From: Diphasiastrum complanatum
Taxonomy: Eukaryota > Streptophyta > Lycopodiopsida > Lycopodiales > Lycopodiaceae
Direction: 5' to 3'
Length of the DNA: 64,000 nt
Assembly (NCBI GenBank): GCA_029204225.1
Contig: CM055100.1
Location: forward strand, 22,753,810 to 22,817,809
How positions within the stretch are numbered: position 1 is the first letter of the stretch; every line of letters begins with the position of its first letter. A model generated the notes under the pieces. That model was not told where the DNA came from and searched no databases. It saw only the letters and a program-made list of their open reading frames with translations. Shown here piece by piece: positions 22,502 through 32,044 of this stretch. A program made the translations under genes and the position numbers.

Positions 22502-25205
22502 TTAACAAACTTTAAGTACATAAAGCTTTGATCTAAACTTATCAAACTTTTCTCTAATGAGTGGCTTAGTGAAAATGTCAGCTAGTTGTTCATCTGTACT
22601 ACAATGAACAACATTAATTTTCTGACTCAGCAGCCTCTCATATACAAAGTGATAATGAATCTTGATGTGTTTGATTCTCGCATGGAACACCGGATTCTTT
22701 GCCAATTGAATGCCACTCTGACTGTTGCTATGTATAATTGTGAGATTTTTTTGTTTCATGCCAAGCTCATCCAAGATCTGTTGCCTCAACCATATGGCTT
22801 CCTGTGCTGCGCTACACATTGCCTTATACTCTACTTCTGTTGTGGATAGAGCAACTGTACTTTGCTTTTTACTAGACTAGAAAAAGCAACTGCCACAAAA
22901 CTAAAATACATACCCTGTGGTGGATCTACGATCATCACAATCACCTCCCCAATCCGCATCCACATAGCCACATAACTCAAGTAAACTTTCATGCTTCATG
23001 TACACCAAGCCATAATCGGAAGTGCCTTTGACATATCGCAAAATACGTTTGGCTGCCTTCCAATGCACTTCCATAGGTGCTGTCATAAACTGACTTACAA
23101 TACCAACAACATAGCATATATCTGGTCTAGTCATGGTAAGGTAAATCAAGCTCCCTACTAACTACCTATACAGCGTAGCATCAAATGGCTGTGATTTGTC
23201 AAGCTTAGAAAGCTTTTTACCTGGCTCCATAAGAGTGTTCATTGGCTTGCAATTCTGTAGCCTGAACTTGTGCAGCAACTCTCTGACATACTTCACCTGT
23301 ATTAGACCCACCTCATGTCCTTTTTGCCACACTTCCACTCCAAGGCAATAATGCATTAGATTAAGATTTGTCATCTCGAATTGTTCCATGAGATCCTTCT
23401 TGATCATATCTATCATCTCTTGATTATTTTTCGTAATAATCAGGTCATCAACATAAAGAGCAACCAAAACAATCATACCGTCAAAGCATAAGACATAAAG
23501 GTTTGGATCAGAGTGTGTTCTCACCATCCCCTTAGAACAAAAGTAGTAGGTATCAATCCTGCTGTACCACGCATGTGGTGCTTGCTTAAGACCATAAAGT
23601 GCTTTCTTCAAGCGACATAGTTTATTCTCCTGTCCTTTCATTATAAAGCCTTCAGGTTGATCCATAAACACCTCTTCTTCTAACTCATCATTTAGAAAAG
23701 TAGATTTCACATCCATTTGATGTAAAGGCCAACCAAAATGTGAAGCTAAAGCAACAAGTAGACGTAGAGTATTCCACTTACATACTGGTGAAAAGGTCTC
23801 CTCATAGTTTACCAATCTTGCTTTGTGCTTTGCTATACTTCCATTTGCATGGTACTTAGTCCTATATACCCATTTACAACCAATGGGTTTCTTGCCAACT
23901 GGTGGTTCCACTAAGTCCCATGTGTTATGCTTAGCAATTGACTCCATCTCTTCTTCCATGGCCTTGACCCAAATGTCATCATCCTTCGCTCCAACATAAG
24001 TCGAAGGTTCTTTGCTTTGAATAATGCTAGATAAGAGAGCATAATTTTCTTCATACCTATCAGGTTATGTCCTCTCTCTTGTTGATCTTTGTGGCTCTCC
24101 CTGGATAGATGATTCAGGAAAGTCATCCATGCCGCGGCTCTCCATCAATCTCTCAAACCACTTAGGGAGCTTCCTGTCAGGTGATCGACTTCCTGGTGAA
24201 ACTGTATCCCATGGTACATCCTTCTCCTTGTGTTTGTCACTTGCAACTTCAATCCTCTTAGCACCAAAAGGTTTTATCTCTACCTCTTCAACCTATCTCT
24301 CGAGGTTGATTAGTATATCATGAGGTGTATCCACATGTCCCCCATCACTAGGAAAGTCAAAAAATGGTTCATCATCAAGTGGAATTATCACTATACCATC
24401 TTTCCCACTAGATGTATCAATTTTCTTAAGATCCTCATCTTCGTACATCTTAGATTCATCAAAGATAACATCATGGCTAACATGTATTTTGTTCTCCAAT
24501 GGATCAAAACATCTATAGACCTTTACACAATCATCATATCCTAAGAATATGCACTTTATAGCTTTTACATCAAGCTTACATCTTTCCTCTTTAGAAATGT
24601 GTACAAAGGCCTTACATCCAAAGATTCGCAAGTGGTTCACCTTTGACTTCTTCTTCGTGAATGCTTCCTCAGGTGTTTTCTTTGGTAAAGCAATGGTAGG
24701 ACTTCTATTTTGAAGATAGACTAGACTACTACGATACTGCATGCTTCTGACCAAAAATCTTTTGGTAGCTTCATCTCAACAAGCATAGATCTGGCACTTT
24801 CCACAATCATATTATTCTTGCGCTCAACTACACCATTGAGTTCAGGAGTATGAGCTTGCGTAAATTGTCTTTTGATCCCATATTGATCACAAAGATCTCT
24901 AAATTCTATAGACTTGTACTCACTTGCACTATCAGATCTTTGGACTTTAATCTTCCTACCTATTTGATTTTCGACCATTGCTTTGAAGCTCTTGAAATTG
25001 GCAAAAGCATCCAATTTCTTCTTTAAGAATAAATCCATGTCTTACGTGACATATCATTTATGAAGGTCATAAAATAAAAAGCTCCACCTATGGACATAGT
25101 CCATAGATCTATGTGGATCAAGTCCATGATGTTCTTCACCCTTACAACACCACCTTTCTTGAATTTATCTCGATGTTGCTTCCCATACACACATGATTCG
25201 CACAT
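22502..25205 (-). mobile_element. Second Ty1/copia element: integrase, RT and RNase H remnant
   Basis: The minus strand carries a copia pol lacking gag and protease. Its integrase starts at the zinc-binding CESCVYGKQHRDKF (about 25205) and runs through HIDLWTMS, RSDSASEYKS and LNGVVERKNNMI (catalytic Glu) into the post-integrase region (24754-24293). A well-preserved reverse transcriptase (23959-23162) has KHKARLV, FLNDELEEEVFMDQPEGF, YGLKQAPHAWY and VALYVDDLIITK. The RT-RNase H connection (23149-22901) and RNase H (22819-22502, ending IFTKPLIREKF) follow. Frames are broken at junctions. At its 5' side it is joined directly to gypsy RT, with no LTR or PBS between them. Confidence 0.85.
23162..23959 (-). 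CDS. copia reverse transcriptase domain, largely intact
   Basis: 265 residues with MEEEMESIAKHNTWDLVEPP at the start, KPIGCKWVYRTKYHANG, QMDVKSTFLNDELEEEVFMD, LYGLKQAPHAWYSRID and the catalytic box ALYVDDLIIT. It lacks the expected block between ARLV and NYEETFSPV (normally [10 protein letters not shown]...GIDYEETFSPV), so there is a small in-frame deletion in the RT fingers. Ends at a stop after TLYR. Confidence 0.85.
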   Translation of the reverse strand: MEEEMESIAKHNTWDLVEPPVGKKPIGCKWVYRTKYHANGSIAKHKARLVNYEETFSPVCKWNTLRLLVALASHFGWPLHQMDVKSTFLNDELEEEVFMDQPEGFIMKGQENKLCRLKKALYGLKQAPHAWYSRIDTYYFCSKGMVRTHSDPNLYVLCFDGMIVLVALYVDDLIITKNNQEMIDMIKKDLMEQFEMTNLNLMHYCLGVEVWQKGHEVGLIQVKYVRELLHKFRLQNCKPMNTLMEPGKKLSKLDKSQPFDATLYR

Positions 25206-25424
25206 CGTGGCGATTCCGTGTCTGGATACTATATGGCCAAGAATTAGGCCATGTGTCACCCAAAATTGACACTTCTCTGGGTTCAAAGATATCTGATATT
25301 CGCGGCATTTCTTCAGCACATTTTTCAAATTGGATAAGTGCTCAGAGTTAGGTTCGTGCATGCACAGATCATCCAATAAAATCTCCAGAAATGTTTGCAA
25401 ATAATCTTTAAATGTCGTTTGCAT
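25023..25424 (-). CDS. Chimeric frame: gypsy RT fused to copia integrase
   Basis: Residues 1-73 are gypsy reverse transcriptase past the catalytic region (ILLDDLCMHEPNSEHLSNLK, then LNPEKCQF and LGHIVSRHGIAT). From residue 74 on the sequence is copia integrase (CESCVYGKQHRDKFKKGG, DLIHIDLWTM). Both are in one open frame across a junction at about 25205. It is a recombination product, not a functional gene. Confidence 0.8.
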   Translation of the reverse strand: MQTTFKDYLQTFLEILLDDLCMHEPNSEHLSNLKNVLKKCREYQISLNPEKCQFWVTHGLILGHIVSRHGIATMCESCVYGKQHRDKFKKGGVVRVKNIMDLIHIDLWTMSIGGAFYFMTFINDMSRKTWIYS

Positions 25425-27150
25425 AACTCATTGAAAGGTACTTGGGGCATTACAAAGTCCAAACGGCATCACTTTGTAGGCATAAGTTCTTCATTTTGTG
25501 GTAAATGTTGTCTTGTGTTGATCTTGCGACACCATTTTCACCTGATTGTAGCTGCTGAAATCATCCAAGAAACTGTAGGCTTCTGCTCCTACTACTCTGT
25601 CCAGAACACTTTTCGTAAATGGTAAGGGAAAATAATCCTTCTTGGTGACTACATTTAACACCTTCAGGTTCACACAAATTCACATTTTGTCGTTCTTCTT
25701 GGATACTATGACTATCGAAGACACCCATTCAGTGTGCTCGATTGCATAAATGAAATCAGCATCTAGCAACTTCTGCAACTCCTGCTTTATCAATTCTGTA
25801 TAGTTCAGCTTGCATCGGTAGTAATGGCTCACCTTGGGGACTGCTCCATCCACCAAGGGTATGGTGTGCTGGACTACAGTTGGTGGAATACCCTAAGATC
25901 ACAAGCGATTTTGTATTCCACCAATAATGAGTGTAGTCTTTTGAATTGAGTGGGTGTCAACTGTTCTCCCACATGTACGATTCTTTCTTCTTCACCTGGT
26001 TCAGCTAGATTCATAGGTTGTGTCCGCACAGGTCCTTCAAAAACTTGCTCTATTGGTTCCTAAATTTTGATCAGGTTCTCTTTGTGCCTGCGGCATTATG
26101 ATTACTACGTCGTCTAAGGTATAGTTGTTGAAGGTTTCTGGCATCTCATGAACTGGTGGTCTGCAAGATTACTCCTTCATCATATTGATCTTAGCATGAC
26201 TTGTAATCTTTTGGTTATCAGTCATCTGTGAGGAAGATGACGCTGCGTCTGGGTCCAATCGGACTGAGTTCAAGGAGTCCAACACTTTCTTTTTTCTTTT
26301 CTGCCCACAAAGTTGGGTTCATCCTTGTTGTCTTTCTTAGGAACTGGTGCAACATTCACTTCATGATTGCAAATATCAGCATCCACCGTAGCTATAGCCT
26401 CCTCTGGTAGATCGCTCCATCGGATCACCTGGCTATAACGTTGTCTCAACTGGTTCTTTTTGTTGGCAGGTTCCTTGGGCGGATCTATCTTGGAAACTTT
26501 AGCCATTGTGGATTTCTGTGGTGGCTGAGCTGGTACTTTCTTCATTCCATAGCGATGCGAGTCCATATGTTGCAGGACCTGCTCATCAGTCAGCTCAGTC
26601 TCCTTGTTGTAGGTCAAAGCATGTTGCCAAGGGACTAAATCATCGTCCATAGGGTTCTCAATAGCTTCCGTTGATGGCTACATTGATCATATTCACCCCG
26701 AAAGTGATTGGTGTGTCCAATGTATAGCACTTGGATGAAGATGTGCTGGGTTCTGGATCTGAATCCGGTTGACAAGCATGCCTAGCCATACAGTCAACAG
26801 TTGCCAATGCATCCGTCCATCTCACAATATCCGGTTCAGAGTCATAATGACCTCCCTTGGCTTGCCTTGGGCGATCAATTGTGTGATCAATGGTGGATAA
26901 TCTGTCATCAGCTTTTGGTGTAATTGGTTTTTGATCAAAAAATCTCTGTGTTCTGACACCACTGTTGAGAGTGATCTCAATCCCGATAAGCGTGCAATGG
27001 GTATCCAGACACGAATTGTTTCATCCTCTGGTTCCCTCTATTGAGATTCTCACAAAAACAAACCCAGATGGAATTCGATTTTGTCCTCGGGTCTACTGCC
27101 CTCTGTGATGACAGGATCTACAATCCTCCAAGGTGAGGCCAAAACATTGT
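25206..27150 (-). mobile_element. Ty3/gypsy pol remnant (protease region to RT)
   Basis: The minus strand shows SIVIVSKKN (RT motif before the first catalytic Asp) and NLKVLNVVTKKDYFPLPFTKSVLDRVV, then SFLDDFSSYNQVKM (degenerate SFLDGFSGYNQI type) and the thumb sequence at the chimeric junction. Upstream, 26650-26270 holds a charged frame (MDDDLVPWQHALTYNKETEL) typical of the gag-protease linker in this gypsy type. Several stops. Confidence 0.7.
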
Positions 27151-27930
27151 TGACCTACGTAGAATTTACTTATGCATTCGACAAGGTAAAACTAGTGTGC
27201 GGAATAAGATTGAAACCAGCTAATTACAAACATACAACTATTAGACAATTAAGCATTTGATCATGTTCAAGACAAGAAACTCTTCTGCATAAAAAACATC
27301 TACTACATTATCATAGAATTCTTTAAGTGTTGTTGTGACATACCACACAGCGCGCTGATGCAAAAGAAACTATGCCTTTCATGAATCAAAACTTGTTGTG
27401 CTTACTAGCGAACTTCTTGAACCTTAGCTTGTTGGCACACAGTGCTCAGCTTACATTGGTATGTATATTGTCAATCTGCTACGACTGCATAATTAATCAT
27501 CAGAATCTACATGTATGTAGGACACGATTAGCAAATCAAGAGATTACAAGAACGACTGATTAGGCACGTCCTAACGGTATTCTATCAGTCTCTGGAGGAT
27601 GATGTCCTCCTGGTACTTTCACAATCTCATCTGTCCTTTCACGCATGGAGATCCATCGTCATTTGGGTCTTCATGTCTTCCTATGCCTTTGGCTTTGTGA
27701 TTGGGTCTCTTGGGTCCGTGAACCTTTTATCTTTGTGTTCGTGTTCGTGTTTGTTCGACCGTCATCTTCGTGTTCGTTTGACCATGGTCTTTGTGTCTTT
27801 GGTCCTCGAAGCTTTTCTGTTTGTGTTCATGTTCGTCTTCATGTCTTTAGTCCTCGAAGCTTTTTAGTTCACGACCACACAACTCCCTTGTTTCTCTTCT
27901 GCCTTGGCAGATTTTAATTGTTTTAGGGCC
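27150..27930. other. Unassigned spacer between gypsy remnant and Helitron
   Basis: No recognisable coding sequence. 27700-27880 contains TTCGTGTTCGTGTTCGT-type short tandem repeats on the plus strand. Confidence 0.35.
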
Positions 27931-27940
27931 ACAAAAGAAA

Positions 27941-29280
27941 GATAGTGATGAGCAATAAGCTCCCATACCAGAAATTTGCCAAATGGGAGATCTTATATTC
28001 CGAACACAAAGTTTGCCAACATATATCCAACATCTTCTACAAAGCAATCAAAATATTGATACATCAAGTACAATCATCGATATGGATATGCTTGTGAAAA
28101 GGTGCAATAAAACACCATCCACCATTGACTACAGGAACCATACCTCAAGACACAAACATAGAACAAATATTGCATTCAAACACAGGATATCAAGACTGTT
28201 CAAACATTCAAACTTCTCCAAATTAAAAACAACACCTTACACAAGATGTATTTGCAATGATGTGTCAACTCAGCCCTCCAACATTTTTTATCACACTTTC
28301 ATGCGCTGAAGTCCATGGGCCAACATTAATGAAAACCCTTGAAAGCTTGAACAAAAGTATTGTCAAGCATGAAAATTTTGAAACAGAGTCTGCCCACTTC
28401 AGGCAACTTGCAAGAATTAATCCAGTAACATGCGCATGCGATACTACAATTCCAAAATTCAAGCTCTCTGAAAACTTCTGACAATAGAAAATTCTGTTCT
28501 CGATAAGGTCGTCGACTACTTCTTTGTGACCAGGTTTCAAAATCGCGGAAGCCAACACGATCATGGTGTAATATGGACTTCAAATGCACAAAGAAAGATA
28601 GTGATGAGCAATAAGCTCCCATACCAGAAATTTGCCAAATGGGAGATCTTATATTCCAAACACAAATTATGCCAACATATATCCAACATCTTCTACAAAG
28701 CAATCAAAATATTGATACATCAAGTACAATCATCGATATGGATATGCTTGTGAAAAGGTGCAATAAAACACCATCCACCATTGACTACAGGAACCGTATC
28801 TCAAGACACAAACATAGAACAAATATTGCATTCAAACATAGGATATCAAGACTTTTCAAACATTCAAACTTCTCCAAATTACAAACAACACCTTACACAA
28901 GATGTATTTGCAATGATGTGTCAACTCAGCCCTCCAACATTTTTTATCACACTTTCATGCGCTGAAGTCCATTGGCCAACATTAATGAAAACCCTTGAAA
29001 GCTTGAACAAAAGTATTGTCAAGCATGAAAATTTTGAAACAGAGTCTGCCCACTTCAGGCAACTTGTAAGAATTAATCCAGTAACATGCGCACGCGATAT
29101 ATTAGATTTTAATTGTTTTATGGCCACAAAAGAAAACAATTCCAAAATTCAAGCTCTCTGAAAACTTCTAACAATAGAAAATTCTATTCTCGATAAGGTC
29201 GTCGACTACTTCTTTGTGACCAGGTTTCAAAATCGCGGAAGCCAACACGATCATGGTGTAATATGGACTTCAAATGAACA
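27941..29280. repeat. 656-bp tandem duplication of the Helitron Rep region
   Basis: GATAGTGATGAGCAATAAGC starts at 27941 and at 28597, and the copies are near-identical for about 650 bp. Copy 2 carries an extra block (about 29101-29140, TTAGATTTTAATTGTTTTAT...), which also resembles the sequence just before copy 1 (27911). Each copy includes its own HUH triad codons (CAC-GAT-CAT at 28556-28564 and 29246-29254). Confidence 0.9.
27950..29280 (+). pseudogene. Helitron Rep (HUH endonuclease) N-terminal module, two copies
   Basis: The HUH endonuclease would nick and join single-stranded DNA during rolling-circle transposition. Both copies contain PPTFFITLSCAEVH, INPVTCA and DKVVDYFFVTRFQNRG followed by SQHDHGVIW, the His-x-His metal-binding motif. 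In copy 2 a TGA follows KIQAL just before KLLTIENSILDKVVDY, in the same frame; a non-stop residue is expected there. Copy 1 also has stops and runs into the duplication after IWTSN. Confidence 0.75.
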
Positions 29281-29441
29281 AATTTTTTAACACAATCAAG
29301 ATCACAAAATAGAACATTTTTGGACGAATACATATGTACAAACAACAACATGCTAGAACATGATTGTAAAACAATACAAAACCATAGACATAAAACAACA
29401 TGCGATAAGAAAAACAAAATTAAATGCAGGCATAGCATCCA

Positions 29442-29729
29442 TTGGACTCAATTAAGACGAATCGTGTTATGACAAGCATTCAAAAACCAACAATATTTCT
29501 AAAAAGGCATCCAAAAGATATATACACAAATTCTTTCAATCGTCGAATTAGCTACTTGTGGAATGCAAACATTGATATCCAATACATCCTAGATCCTTAT
29601 GCGGTAGCAAGCTACTGCACATCATACATGACAAAAGTCAACAATAGGTTGACAAAAGCATTAAAAGATGTTATGTCAAAATCAATTTTAAACAATACTG
29701 ATACACTGAATTGTCTTAAAAGCACATGA
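29442..29729 (+). CDS. Helitron Rep C-terminal fragment
   Basis: 95 residues containing RHPKDIYTNSFNRRISYLWN and NANIDIQYILDPYAVASYC, then TSYMTKVNNRLTKALKDVM. The block with the Asp-Pro-Tyr-Ala motif, followed by SYxTK, is the tyrosine-bearing part of Rep that covalently holds DNA in Helitrons. The form seen here is the one familiar from animal and fungal Helitrons rather than the usual angiosperm type. Confidence 0.7.
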   Translation: MDSIKTNRVMTSIQKPTIFLKRHPKDIYTNSFNRRISYLWNANIDIQYILDPYAVASYCTSYMTKVNNRLTKALKDVMSKSILNNTDTLNCLKST

Positions 29730-30499
29730 AATGCATTCCTTAACACACAACAAATGAGTGCACAATTAGCTACTTTTATAGTTTTATCACTTCCACTCAA
29801 CAATACAACATGGTCATTTTTGTTCATCAACACAAGTCCATAAAATGAACGAGCATTTGATTTTAAAAAAAACACCAACTTCAATTGTCGGGACCTTCAT
29901 TTATCAACATCAAATGCAAATCGAAGATTGATCACTACATCTCAAGAAAAAATTGCTACCACCAATTTTGTCTTGCTAAATATGTCGCACATTACATTAA
30001 CAATAAAAATCAAGTAAAAAAGAAAACAATTTCTCAAATTATTTGACTTGTCAATTATAACATCCACAAAGATCCAGGACTATTATAGAGAGCATCTACT
30101 TTTGTATCTGCCATTTGTTGAATCTGAATAAAATCTAAAATGCAATAACCAGTCATGGCATGATGCTTATTACCAAAACATACAAATCAATCACAAAATA
30201 AAACAAAATTCAGCTATTACTACAAAAAAAAAAACCAAAACATTGACATCAATTGGAACGATTTGAAAAATTGCCAAGTCGTAATTCAAAACAACCCACC
30301 AACTATATCAGTAGATTCCGACGTTGAGCATTGTGACTTAGCACTATATTTTCCTCAAAAACCATCATCGCAAACTCAAAAAAGCAACAACACTGAGTAG
30401 AACTTCATATACACTACTGTATTAAATACCAAAGATTATCATTCAAAATTAGGAACACTAAACAATGGACAAAGATTAATATATGATGACATAATGCAT

Positions 30500-31790
30500 A
30501 TAAAGAGAGTTAATCCAAATGAAAAAAATCATCTTTTTCTCACAGGAGGAGCTCAAACATGAAAAACATTCACACTACTTTTGATTGTACAAGGTTTACT
30601 AAGGCACTACCATAAACGAATAAATACAGATATCACATCGCCAAAAGCATTACTTATGGCTTACACAGGAAAAGCAGCTTACAATATCGGCGGAACAACA
30701 ATACATTCTGCACTACACCTACCAATCAACATGAAAACCTTCACATCATTGTCATCAAAAAAACTTGACACATTGACATTTTATTCGCAGTTACAACTAG
30801 TAGTTTTTGATGAAATTTCTCTCATTGGAAAGAGGATTTTGCAATTTGCAAATCAAAGACTACAAGCAATTAAACACTCTCAACACTTCGAAGGATTTGA
30901 TGTAATGACATGCAGTGATTTGTATCAAGCTGGACCAGTTTTAGATGAATGGGTGTTTAAAAAAACCACAAATTCATTAGAATTATTTGGATCAACATAT
31001 TGGGCAAACATGCCACTTTGTTACGAGTTCATTGAAACAATAAGAGAAAAGGACCATAATTTTATATCCATACTTAATAGAATACGACAATGCAAACACA
31101 CCACTTTTGTCATAGATTTCTTAAACAAGTTGTGTCATTGCAAATCTCCATTTGATCACGCATTCCCACACCTATTTTATACATAATTTGACAAAGCAAA
31201 ACACAATGATGACGTCTTTCAACAATCAACTAAAACAGAATACATCTTACAAGCAATTGACTCATTCCATATTTCTTGTCAAAAGAACCTAAAAATTCCT
31301 AGCGATTCCAAAAATACAGCTGGCTTACCCACAATTACCAAATTCAAATATGGTATGTTGATTGAGTTATGCACTTCAAATCTAAACATCAAGGATGGAT
31401 TGGTCAACGAGGCCGAAGGATACTACTTCAAAACAAAAACCACAATAATGGCTGAAAACGTTATCTGGATACGATTCTCTAACCCAAATATAGGAGCCAA
31501 AACAAGATACAAAAACACTCATATTTACAACCAAAAAATCGATAGAACATGGACACATATACGCCAGCTTGTCAAAGAAATACAAATTGGAAACAACCAT
31601 CTGAACATCATCACTAGAAAACAATTTCCAATCCAACTCGCCATAGCACGAACAATACATCGTGCGCAAGGATAACAATGGACAAAATCGCATTCAATCC
31701 GAAAGGTATTAAAGCACATGGTCTAACTTATACAACACTTTCAAAAATTAAGGACACTGATAATTTGTATACAACAAAATCATAATCATC
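30500..31790 (+). pseudogene. Helitron PIF1-like 5'-to-3' DNA helicase
   Basis: Superfamily 1B helicase unwinding DNA during transposition. Walker A reads FLTGGAQT, stop, KTF: the TGA at 30560-30562 replaces the P-loop Gly codon (expected GGA). It continues as one frame with AYTGKAAYNIGGTTIHSALH (motif Ia), VVFDEISLIGKRIL (Walker B), SDLYQAGPV (motif III, with GD changed to SD), and a later frame with NPNIGAKTRY, HIYNQKIDRTW and PIQLAIARTIHRAQG (motif V). A frameshift precedes MDKIAFNPKGIKAHGLTYTT (motif VI). Inactive. Confidence 0.8.
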
Positions 31791-32009
31791 AACAAATCTT
31801 ATCAATTTGTTGTAACTTTAAAATCTATATTCAAAGCTTACAACAAACTAATATCCAATTTTTAATTATACAATACAAACTTATCAAGATAGTGCACATA
31901 TTTCAAAATCAAAATATAAATTTATTGCACAAAATAATTTTTCAAACATTTTTAATTTTTATTTTCAACTTATTATTCTCATATTATATCGCAAATACCT
32001 TTCCATTAT

Positions 32010-32025
32010 CCTAAACTTTTAGGAT
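32010..32025. repeat. 7-bp-stem hairpin, possible Helitron 3' terminal hairpin
   Basis: TCCTAAA-CT-TTTAGGA is a perfect 7-bp stem with a 2-nt loop, about 240 bp past the helicase end. Helitrons usually end with a small hairpin a few bases before their 3' terminus. The terminus itself was not assigned. Confidence 0.35.
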
Positions 32026-32044
32026 TCGTGATATTATGACATGG

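Noticed and set aside
27941-29280. CRISPR-like or satellite array
   Set aside because: Only two long units, each coding for Helitron Rep; no spacers.
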